DNA from: Globobulimina sp.
Lineage: Eukaryota > Foraminifera > Rotaliida
NCBI GenBank assembly: GCA_003354225.1
Contig: PIVH01000656.1
Span: 1-5,252 of the forward strand
Direction of reading: 5' to 3'
DNA: 5,252 nt
In this document: piece after piece, positions 1 through 5,252 of the stretch
How the letters are laid out: each line of letters starts with the position of its first letter
Numbering within the stretch: the stretch's first letter is position 1
Notes under the pieces: model-generated
Database searches by the model: none
What the model was told of the DNA's origin: nothing
The model's input: the letters and a program-made list of their open reading frames with translations, nothing else
Made by a program: the position numbers and the translations under genes

Positions 1-440
1 TTGGAAAAATGGTCGATCAGCTCAGGCGCCATAAAGTTTTTGGGGTAAATCCAAAAAATGGATTCGGTCGGGCGAACACCTTTTTGTTTGAAAATATGTG
101 TTAGATAGTCAATGTAAGCGTCCACAAGTTTAGGACGATTTGTTCCGTCATCAGAATTCCGATATATTCCAGGAGGATGAGCAAATACATTAAATGAGAT
201 CTTATCTGAATCAAGTTTACCAAAAATTTTTTCGTAGGTTCTCACGTATACAAATCGATCCTGAGTGGCTTTGTTCGGATTGTTACGACGGATCAGTAAG
301 TCGTGCTCTGAAATTGGGGCATCAAACACAATTACACGACGAACATCATTTCGGGACGCCAGATACCGAATAACCATGTCAGAGCGTCTACCATATATGG
401 TTGTGTCATTTTGCTTCCAAAAAACTACCACATCAATACC
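1..440 (-). other. Domain: probable N-terminal half of a further GT-B glycosyltransferase, cut by window edge
   Basis: From residue 1196 a new alternating strand/helix pattern begins: GIDVVVFWKQ (first strand), GRRSDMVIRYLA (helix), VRRVIVFDAP (second strand). Later comes ESIFWIYPKNFMAPELIDHF (1321-1340), which resembles the Trp-x-Tyr-x-Pro region in the N-terminal half of some GT-B transferases. The donor-binding half would lie beyond the window. The assignment rests on pattern only. Confidence 0.5.
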
Positions 441-3400
441 TGATATGGCTTCTACCTTTTGAACAGAAGATGGGATGCCTAACAGTCGGTTTTGTTCCTT
501 GATCAATATGGGCAGGTCTTCAATCTTATCTTGATCTTTATTGTTCAGTGCTTTAACCACCACTTTGCGTAATGATTCAGCTGCTGAAGCATAGCTATAT
601 CGCGCTAAAAAATTGGGTCTTACTCGCTTAGCCCATTCATGTTTTACAGCGGCTTTTTCAGCCATGACAGTCAGAAGGTGCGGCAACTTATGAAGATCGA
701 TAGCCATCGCTACACCATCTTGCACCAACTGCATCAACGGTGGTGTTTTTGTCACCAGCAGTGGAATGCCCATTGCGATTGCATCAATGGCCTTGGCAGG
801 TAATTGATAATGAGATATGGTGCTATTCTCATCCTGTGGCAGACAAACCACATCTGCTAAAGCCATAATTTCGGGTATCGCAGAAAAAGGCTGGTTTGGC
901 AGATAAACAATTCTGCCCGGTGCCAGTTTATCTAACTTGGCCGTAACACTTCGATCTGTTGTTGAGCCAACGATGACAAGTTTAAATGACGGATCCTTAA
1001 TTTTGTTAACCGCCTCCGCCAGAACATTGATTCCTTTATGATGACGTGGCGTTCCAAAAAAGAGGACGACTTTCGTATATAAAGGGATACTGTATTTCCT
1101 GCGCAAATCCTCACGGTGATAGAGAGTGGGATCAAAAACTGTCTCATCACGAACATGGGGCACGATTGTACCGCCAAACTCTGAGTGGAGTGCAACATTG
1201 GACACTATAATTTCATCCGCATATTTGCGCATATGTTGTGCAAGTCGAGTCCAGAGTTCTCCATAAGGTTCGATCTGATCCGCTGCTTCGGCATCTTTCA
1301 TGCCAGTTAGATCACTAAGTGTGATCTCTTTTGCACCATTAAAAAATGAGAGCTCATGATCATCGATATCAAGAATTACTGGACAACCATACTTTTGTTT
1401 TATCATTGCAGCCAGCTGTATAGATGGTTGCCTTGGCTTACATGCAATTACGATATCTGGTCTTATTCGATCGCTAATATTATCCAAAGAATCTAAAAAA
1501 TCAGGAAAATTTTTACCAGGCAGATTGATTACCGGTAACCGGCCATCCCTAACGGGCTCCCAGATATCGGAGCCATATTTTGGAAACTGAAAGCCGACCA
1601 TAAGAACGTTACGTACAACACGATCAAGAACTTCTGCAAGCATGTAGGAGCGACCAAGCGGGTTATGCCCAACATCCCAGGTAATTATGAGAGCAGTTAT
1701 TGGAAGTTTTCTTTGTGTTTTTGCCGGCAGAATACTTGCCAGAGATGGTTTCCCAATCTCAGGCGGTATATTTGATTTTTGTTGAATGGTTCTTGTGTAT
1801 GCCTCACTGAGTACTGCAAGCTCGCTCAATACGGCGGCATGCGTCGTGAACTTTGATGCTGTCAGAAGACCTTCAACCTGCATACGCTTTAGAGACGAGG
1901 GATTATTGATCAACGAGGTTATTCGATCTAAGCATTCTTCTTTCTGATAACTATTGACGACCAACGCGTTTACACCGTCAATCGCATATTCATCGGTGCC
2001 TCCATGAACCGGTACCATTGCGGCACACCCGCAAGCCATGGCTTCCAAAGCCGTGCGACCGAATGCTTGATAGTCCGACAAATCTATGAAGATGTGCGAT
2101 TGGGCAAGCAGGGCTGCAACTTCCGATCGTTTCAGGATACCGTGATTGTTATATTCAAAATCACGTTGAAGTGCCTTGAACTGCGATGAGTTTTCGGAAC
2201 ACCCGAAAAGGTGAAATTCGATTTTGCCACGGTGTGTCTTAGCAAGCTTAGACAATAAACGCATCGTTCGTTCTGCACCACGCCTTGGGGTTTGTGGGCG
2301 AATCATTGCAGTAATGAGGATGAGTTCGTTAGGAGGTTTAGTCGCAGGTTTATAGATAGTGTGATCAATACTCGGTTTAACTTTACTTACTAATAGACCG
2401 TGTTCCGACCATATCTTGTCTACAATCCATTGAGTCTTCGCGAAAAGGACTGCTTGGGGAATGAGAGAATATGATTCTCTTGCTATCTTCCAATTTTCTG
2501 TTTCCGCTGGAAAAAAGAATGGTTCATAGTCCTGAATATAATATGCGGGAAGAACACTGGGATTAGAATCAATTATCTTCTTTATGATGGATATTGAGCT
2601 GAAAATTGTCCCAATAACAACGTCATAATTCATACTTAAATCGAGAATATGACTCTCGCTGTACCCAACAAAAAGTTCACGAACATGTGGAATATCATCG
2701 TAAAGATCAAAATATTGTTCAAGATTCTCTTTTTTGACAGCTACATTTGCTGTAATCCCTAAGAGCTTCATTTCGGAAGTTTCCTGTACGACAGAGTGCC
2801 CACCACCACCACCACCATCCACTGGTAGTATAAATAGGATACGCATGGCCATGATGTCAATTGGATCGACAGAGATATCGTGCTTCTTTATTGTTTCCTT
2901 AACTGCAACTCGCAAAGAATCAAGGATGGTTGTGTTTCGGGCTTGTTTTACTAAAGCGTTATATTTAGTAGATTTGTACTTATACGTAAGAGTTTCCGAT
3001 CCTATTTGTGATAGTTCTTTGCGTTTTTCGTGTCCAAAACTCTTGGATTTGGCATGAAAAACATATGTATCGTCTGCAATGGTCAATTCAAATCCAGCAT
3101 CGGCAGCACGAATACAGTAATCGTTTTCCTCTCCATATCCGACTGGAAAGTTTTTTTCATCCATAAACCCAATTGCATTAATTACCTGGCGCTTGATCAT
3201 AAAGCAGAAACCATTCACAAATGGTAACCGAGGATAACTACGCTTCGACGCTTTTGCGACTACTTGGGCCATATGATCAGGTGACATACCAGAAGGGAGT
3301 TTGTTGACCGCAAACGAACCCTTATCATCATATAAATATGGCACATTCTGCCAGCTGGCAGCATTCGACATCGGCCCAACTACTCCGATCTTTGGATCGG

Positions 3401-4025
3401 AGTTGATGCACCTTACAAGTCCCTTCAACCATCCGCGAGTAACAATAGTATCACTATTAAGAGTTATTATGTAGGGTGCTTCTGTTGCTTTTAACCCTAA
3501 ATTAATGCTCTTTGTATATCCCTGATTGGTTGAATTTTCAATCAAATGAAAAATTCCATGGCCTTGGCAATATTCCCGTAACCAAACTGAAGTTGGCTCA
3601 TCTGATCCATCATTAATGATGAATGTTTTGACCTTAAACCCATCTTGCCTGGTTTTGATTGATTCCAAGCATGCCTTGACTTCATCAAGTGCATTAAACA
3701 CAGGTATCACAATATCAACACTTTCCGAAAACTGATCAGATGATATTACAACTGGTAATGGGCATCGCAATTCTATAGCACCAAACTTTATATAATGAAT
3801 CAGTGGATTGATCCCGGCCGCTTCAACATCAGGATTAGATTCCAAGTAGTATCGTGTATCGAATTTTCTGCTTGGATTCCTCAGCAATTTTACACCCAAA
3901 CAAAGATAGTGTTCTATGGGATCAATGCCGAGGCTGGCCACATCTTGATATTCGACAATATACCAGGAGCTGTCGAATAATCCTGAAGTCTTTATTAGGT
4001 TAATCTCTTGTTGCAGCTCAGTCAT
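1..4025 (-). CDS. Giant multidomain glycosyltransferase (repeat module, GT2, two GT-B domains, start of a third), 3' end missing
   Basis: One frame runs from ATG at 4025 to the window edge: 1341 full codons, no stop. It should transfer sugars from activated donors to a growing surface glycan in the cytoplasm; no signal peptide or membrane span is visible. Residues 14-89 are a two-unit module shared with the end of the preceding gene. Residues 102-332 are a GT2 domain (IPVFN, NDGS, NSD, GEEND). Residues 392-748 are a GT-B domain with a Gly-rich N-terminal loop, QDYEPFFFP, RPQTPRRG and GRTALEAMACG. Residues 774-1158 are another GT-B domain with NPLGRSY, ILDIDDHE, GTPRHHKG and YQLPAKAIDAIAMG. 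From 1196 a further GT-B N-terminal half seems to begin. Several linked transferases in one chain suggest a multi-step synthase or polymerase. ATG 4025 is the first standard start after the in-frame TGA at 4061-4059 and has AAGGAG upstream. Donor and linkage are unknown. Confidence 0.95.
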   Translation of the reverse strand, partial: MTELQQEINLIKTSGLFDSSWYIVEYQDVASLGIDPIEHYLCLGVKLLRNPSRKFDTRYYLESNPDVEAAGINPLIHYIKFGAIELRCPLPVVISSDQFSESVDIVIPVFNALDEVKACLESIKTRQDGFKVKTFIINDGSDEPTSVWLREYCQGHGIFHLIENSTNQGYTKSINLGLKATEAPYIITLNSDTIVTRGWLKGLVRCINSDPKIGVVGPMSNAASWQNVPYLYDDKGSFAVNKLPSGMSPDHMAQVVAKASKRSYPRLPFVNGFCFMIKRQVINAIGFMDEKNFPVGYGEENDYCIRAADAGFELTIADDTYVFHAKSKSFGHEKRKELSQIGSETLTYKYKSTKYNALVKQARNTTILDSLRVAVKETIKKHDISVDPIDIMAMRILFILPVDGGGGGGHSVVQETSEMKLLGITANVAVKKENLEQYFDLYDDIPHVRELFVGYSESHILDLSMNYDVVIGTIFSSISIIKKIIDSNPSVLPAYYIQDYEPFFFPAETENWKIARESYSLIPQAVLFAKTQWIVDKIWSEHGLLVSKVKPSIDHTIYKPATKPPNELILITAMIRPQTPRRGAERTMRLLSKLAKTHRGKIEFHLFGCSENSSQFKALQRDFEYNNHGILKRSEVAALLAQSHIFIDLSDYQAFGRTALEAMACGCAAMVPVHGGTDEYAIDGVNALVVNSYQKEECLDRITSLINNPSSLKRMQVEGLLTASKFTTHAAVLSELAVLSEAYTRTIQQKSNIPPEIGKPSLASILPAKTQRKLPITALIITWDVGHNPLGRSYMLAEVLDRVVRNVLMVGFQFPKYGSDIWEPVRDGRLPVINLPGKNFPDFLDSLDNISDRIRPDIVIACKPRQPSIQLAAMIKQKYGCPVILDIDDHELSFFNGAKEITLSDLTGMKDAEAADQIEPYGELWTRLAQHMRKYADEIIVSNVALHSEFGGTIVPHVRDETVFDPTLYHREDLRRKYSIPLYTKVVLFFGTPRHHKGINVLAEAVNKIKDPSFKLVIVGSTTDRSVTAKLDKLAPGRIVYLPNQPFSAIPEIMALADVVCLPQDENSTISHYQLPAKAIDAIAMGIPLLVTKTPPLMQLVQDGVAMAIDLHKLPHLLTVMAEKAAVKHEWAKRVRPNFLARYSYASAAESLRKVVVKALNNKDQDKIEDLPILIKEQNRLLGIPSSVQKVEAISGIDVVVFWKQNDTTIYGRRSDMVIRYLASRNDVRRVIVFDAPISEHDLLIRRNNPNKATQDRFVYVRTYEKIFGKLDSDKISFNVFAHPPGIYRNSDDGTNRPKLVDAYIDYLTHIFKQKGVRPTESIFWIYPKNFMAPELIDHFS
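552..1706 (-). other. Domain: GT4-like GT-B glycosyltransferase, residues 774-1158
   Basis: The N-terminal half has ITWDVGHNPLGRSYMLAEVL (776 onward) and PVILDIDDHEL (882-892). The C-terminal half has VVLFFGTPRHHKGINVL (986-1002) with Arg994 and Lys997 in the phosphate-binding position, LVIVGST (1016-1022), a LPNQPFSAIPEIMALADVVCLP stretch (1042-1063) and YQLPAKAIDAIAMGIPLL (1073-1090). Asp1081 stands where most GT4 enzymes have the second Glu of E-x7-E. The domain is complete, with a helical C-terminal end. Acceptor and donor are unknown. Confidence 0.8.
1782..2852 (-). other. Domain: GT-B glycosyltransferase, WsaF-like, residues 392-748
   Basis: The domain starts with MRILFILPVDGGGGGGH, a first Rossmann strand and Gly-rich loop. 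The YYIQDYEPFFFP stretch (495-506) is what I recall from the WsaF rhamnosyltransferase type. RPQTPRRGAE (576-585) carries the basic residues expected near the donor phosphates. GRTALEAMACG (656-666) and HGGTDEYAIDG (674-684) form the C-terminal donor site. At the first position of the usual GT4 E-x7-E motif there is Gln653, while Glu661 is kept. Whether this affects activity is unclear, since the family tolerates change there. The WsaF assignment is from memory and moderately sure. Confidence 0.75.
2802..2816 (-). repeat. GGT trinucleotide microsatellite in the Gly-rich loop of the WsaF-like domain
   Basis: Five GGT codons in a row, followed by GGG (2801-2799), encode six glycines at residues 404-409, directly after the first strand of the domain. 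Slippage here would add or remove glycines without shifting the frame. Confidence 0.85.
3030..3722 (-). other. Domain: GT2-family glycosyltransferase (GT-A fold), residues 102-332
   Basis: The strand DIVIPVFN (104-111) opens the nucleotide-binding fold. NDGS (138-141) binds the nucleotide. NSD (190-192) is the metal-binding DxD-type motif, on a strand IITLNSDT. GPMSN (217-221) and FVNGFCFMI (269-277) follow. GEEND (298-302) carries the acidic catalytic-base position, and HAKSKSFG (324-331) is the usual C-terminal His motif. All expected residues are present, so the domain should be active. The pattern resembles rhamnosyl- or galactosyl-type GT2 enzymes, but the sugar cannot be assigned. Confidence 0.92.
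3759..3986 (-). repeat. Paired-repeat module at the N terminus of the glycosyltransferase
   Basis: Encodes residues 14-89: unit one SGLFDSSWYI...DPIEHYL, unit two YYLESNPDV...NPLIHYIKFG. It is homologous to 4055-4282 in the preceding gene. Unit one has drifted from the usual pattern (YQD for YPD, and an L-L-R stretch in place of the usual E-G-R end), while unit two is closer to it. It directly precedes the GT2 domain. Confidence 0.85.
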
Positions 4026-4030
4026 AATTG

Positions 4031-5252
4031 CTATTGTATCTCCTTGGCATTCTGGATTTCACGTCCCTCTTTTTGCCCGTATTCCACATAGTGCAACAAA
4101 GGGTTTATATTTGATGCAGCGACATCTGGGTATGCTTCAAGATACGAAATGGTGCTGAATGCAGGATTGGGATCCCATCCTTCGAAGGCGCCAAAACGCA
4201 GATAGTGTTCGACCGGGTCAACCTTACTCTTTCTAATATCCGGATACCTGTCGAGGTACCAAGTCTCGTCAAACAGGCCAGATTTACGAAGTCGTTGGAT
4301 TTTGTGTGCAAATTTACGTTTCTCTTTCCTACGAGATGATTTTTTAGTAGAGTTTGTGAACAATAGCTTCGACCATATTAAGGACTTTTTTGAAACATCT
4401 TTTTCCTCTTTAAATTGTTTTAGTTCTTTCTCAGTAGTTTTCAAAATTTTGGTGAGCTTGGCCAATTCTTCGAACCGTATCTCCATGTTGCTCTCCAAGT
4501 TGTCTTTTTTTGCTTGAAGGGCTTTTTTTTCTCTTTCTATTTGTTTGCTATCCTTTTTGGCAATTTCTAATTGTCGTGTTTGCTTAATAAATTCTTTTGA
4601 TTTCACTTCAAGGTTTAACGTCTGTGCTTCAAGTTTTGCTTGTAACCCTGATTGTTTTTCTTCGTTTTCGGTACATAGTTTTTTGAAGGTCGTGACTTCT
4701 TTACTGCTTTGCTTCCATTTCTTTTCAGCAGTTTTCATCATCTGGGTTAACTTAGTTATTTCCTTGAATCTTGTTTCCATGCTACATATCAGGCGATCTT
4801 TGTCTCCTCCTAAAGTGGTGATTTCTTGTTTTAGTTGTTTCGATTCGGTATTTATTTTTTCGATTAACCTGAGATTGGTTTGTTGCTGAACTTTTAATTC
4901 TGTTCTGACCGATGCTAACTGTTCTTTGCACGAACCATTATCCTGCTCCAATAGTACCTTGCATTGTTGAATGTTTTCATTTTCATCTGACAACGCCTTT
5001 TGATTGATTAGGGAATTTTCCAGCTCTTGTTCTTTCTTGATGAGGCGGTTTTCATAGGTTTGAGCTTCTATCTTATGCGTCTTTACTTCTTCTGCCAGTG
5101 ATATATTTGCTTGCTTTTGTGTTTGTAATTCTGCTCTGATCGACGTTATCTGTTCTTTATAGGAACCATTATTCTGCTCCAATAGTACCTTGCATTGTTG
5201 AATGTTTTCATTTTCATCTGACAACGCCTTTTGATTGATTAGGGAATTTTCC
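4031..5252 (-). CDS. Coiled-coil protein with C-terminal paired-repeat module, 5' end missing
   Basis: The frame is open to the window edge and stops at TAG (4033-4031), giving 406 full codons counted from 5251. Residues 1-283 are rich in Lys, Glu, Gln and Leu with heptad spacing and almost no Pro or Gly, which indicates a long coiled coil. It contains two internal repeat pairs (residues 1-58 with 78-135, and 137-185 with 235-283). Next come a short hydrophobic stretch (SLIWSKLLF, 290-298) and a basic stretch (303-323, 12 Lys/Arg of 21). Residues 324-399 form a two-unit module of the SGLFD..WYL..YPD / DP.EHYL..G type that is often found on bacterial glycosyltransferases. No catalytic domain is visible in this part; one may lie upstream. 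A TTG at 5224 with an open frame after it is not the start, because it aligns with an internal Leu of the second repeat copy. The following glycosyltransferase gene begins 5 bases after the stop, so the two are very probably co-transcribed. A scaffold or chain-length role is inference. Confidence 0.9.
   Translation of the reverse strand, partial: ENSLINQKALSDENENIQQCKVLLEQNNGSYKEQITSIRAELQTQKQANISLAEEVKTHKIEAQTYENRLIKKEQELENSLINQKALSDENENIQQCKVLLEQDNGSCKEQLASVRTELKVQQQTNLRLIEKINTESKQLKQEITTLGGDKDRLICSMETRFKEITKLTQMMKTAEKKWKQSSKEVTTFKKLCTENEEKQSGLQAKLEAQTLNLEVKSKEFIKQTRQLEIAKKDSKQIEREKKALQAKKDNLESNMEIRFEELAKLTKILKTTEKELKQFKEEKDVSKKSLIWSKLLFTNSTKKSSRRKEKRKFAHKIQRLRKSGLFDETWYLDRYPDIRKSKVDPVEHYLRFGAFEGWDPNPAFSTISYLEAYPDVAASNINPLLHYVEYGQKEGREIQNAKEIQ
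4040..4045 (-). promoter_or_regulatory. Ribosome binding site of the multidomain glycosyltransferase gene
   Basis: AAGGAG, read on the minus strand from 4045 to 4040, lies inside the last codons of the upstream gene. It is 14 bases from the ATG at 4025, longer than the usual 5 to 9. Only non-standard codons (ATA at 4034, ATT at 4028) lie nearer in frame. Because the site sits within the upstream reading frame and the stop is 5 bases before the ATG, translation of the second gene is probably coupled to the first (inference). Confidence 0.6.
4055..4282 (-). repeat. Paired-repeat module at the C terminus of the coiled-coil protein
   Basis: Encodes residues 324-399: unit one from SGLFDETWYL to the Phe before STIS, unit two with YLEAYPDV and NPLLHYVEYG. 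Each unit has the pattern aromatic-Leu, Tyr-Pro-Asp-Val/Ile, Asp/Asn-Pro, His-Tyr and Gly. It aligns without gaps to residues 14-89 of the next gene, with 35 of 76 identical by hand alignment. The function of this module is not known to me; it recurs beside glycosyltransferase domains, so a docking or targeting role is plausible. Confidence 0.85.
4403..4549 (-). repeat. Diverged coiled-coil repeat, copy 2 (294-base period)
   Basis: Encodes residues 235-283, with landmarks SKQ, KDNL, NMEIRF, KLTKILKTTEK. It is the partner of 4697-4843. The unit is 49 residues (7 heptads) and the spacing 98 residues (14 heptads), so this repeat too keeps the heptad phase. Confidence 0.8.
4697..4843 (-). repeat. 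Diverged coiled-coil repeat, copy 1 (294-base period)
   Basis: Encodes residues 137-185 of the coiled-coil protein, with landmarks SKQ, KDRL, SMETRF, KLTQMMKTAEK. It aligns without gaps to residues 235-283, exactly 98 residues further on. It is clearly diverged at both DNA and protein level, so it is an older duplication than the 231-base repeat. Confidence 0.8.
4943..5021 (-). repeat. Direct repeat, copy 2 (231-base period)
   Basis: Second copy of the 79-base identical core at 5174-5252. The weaker protein-level homology extends down to about 4847. It encodes the ENSLINQKALSDENEN stretch and what follows. The 77-residue spacing equals 11 heptads, so copies stack without breaking the coiled-coil register. 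Confidence 0.93.
5174..5252 (-). repeat. Direct repeat, copy 1 (231-base period), cut by window edge
   Basis: These 79 bases are identical, by base-by-base comparison, to 4943-5021. The repeat lies within the coiled-coil gene and continues past the window edge. Beyond the identical core the homology fades toward lower coordinates: residues 1-58 match residues 78-135 at 42 of 58 positions. The period is 231 bases (77 codons), so the frame is kept. Confidence 0.93.

Noticed and set aside
265-462. Small plus-strand open frames (here, and at 2004-2189, 3030-3227 and 3795-3980)
   Set aside because: All are antisense to a well-supported continuous coding frame and show no recognisable protein features.
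932-1198. Minus-strand open frame of 88 codons
   Set aside because: It overlaps the second GT-B domain in another frame, where the domain's motifs are continuous and intact.
2734-3057. Plus-strand open frame of 107 codons with a proline run
   Set aside because: It lies antisense to the glycosyltransferase frame. The proline run is only the complement of the GGT repeat, and the protein has no recognisable fold.
4031-4061. Programmed ribosomal frameshift joining the two genes
   Set aside because: No slippery heptamer of the A-AAA-AAG or similar type is seen in the overlap, and a start codon with a Shine-Dalgarno sequence is present. A plain gene boundary is simpler.
4105-4311. Minus-strand open frame of 68 codons overlapping the module
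   Set aside because: It is an out-of-frame shadow of the end of the coiled-coil gene, with no homology signs and no start signal.
4545-4889. Plus-strand open frame of 114 codons with many Phe, Ser and Leu that could look like membrane segments
   Set aside because: It is the reverse complement of Lys/Glu-rich coiled-coil codons, which produces hydrophobic shadow frames. The neighbouring frame at 4302-4517 is the same kind of artefact.
5222-5224. TTG as the start of the coiled-coil gene
   Set aside because: The frame stays open to the window edge, the upstream codons encode ENSLINQKA exactly as in the second repeat copy, and the TTG aligns with an internal Leu of that copy. No ribosome binding site precedes it.
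4943-5252. Direct repeats as a CRISPR array or mobile-element ends
   Set aside because: There are only two copies in the window, the period is 231 bases and in frame, and the copies encode matching coiled-coil residues, so this is an internal coding duplication.

Overview
The window holds two genes, both read on the minus strand and both running off an edge, with no untranslated stretch longer than 5 bases between them. Reading order is from high to low coordinates. First comes the 3' end of a gene for a coiled-coil protein (5252 to 4031). Second is the 5' part of a very large multidomain glycosyltransferase gene (4025 to 1), open for 1341 full codons without a stop. No RNA gene, CRISPR array, insertion sequence, promoter or terminator is visible. 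The other open frames on either strand are shadows of these two genes.

The large protein reads, in order: a short paired-repeat module (residues 14-89), a GT2-type GT-A domain with intact catalytic motifs (about 102-332), a GT-B domain resembling the rhamnosyltransferase WsaF type (about 392-748), a second GT4-like GT-B domain (about 774-1158), and the beginning of what looks like a third GT-B domain (about 1196 onward, cut by the window edge). There is no signal peptide or membrane span, so it should act on the cytoplasmic side, building a surface glycan such as an O-antigen, capsule or S-layer/flagellar glycan. The donor and acceptor sugars cannot be read from the sequence.

The upstream protein is a long charged coiled coil containing two pairs of internal repeats. 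The repeat spacings are 77 and 98 residues, exactly 11 and 14 heptads. A strongly basic stretch follows, and then the same paired-repeat module that opens the next protein. The two proteins therefore carry homologous modules at their facing ends, and the genes are 5 bases apart with the ribosome binding site of the second inside the end of the first. My inference is that they work together, possibly as a coiled-coil scaffold or ruler plus a multi-active-site glycan synthase, in the manner of the WbdD-WbdA pair of E. coli O9a. This is a hypothesis and not something the sequence proves.

The source looks like a moderately AT-rich bacterium. The paired-repeat module attached to glycosyltransferases is, from general knowledge, common in Proteobacteria, but the window does not fix a genus.
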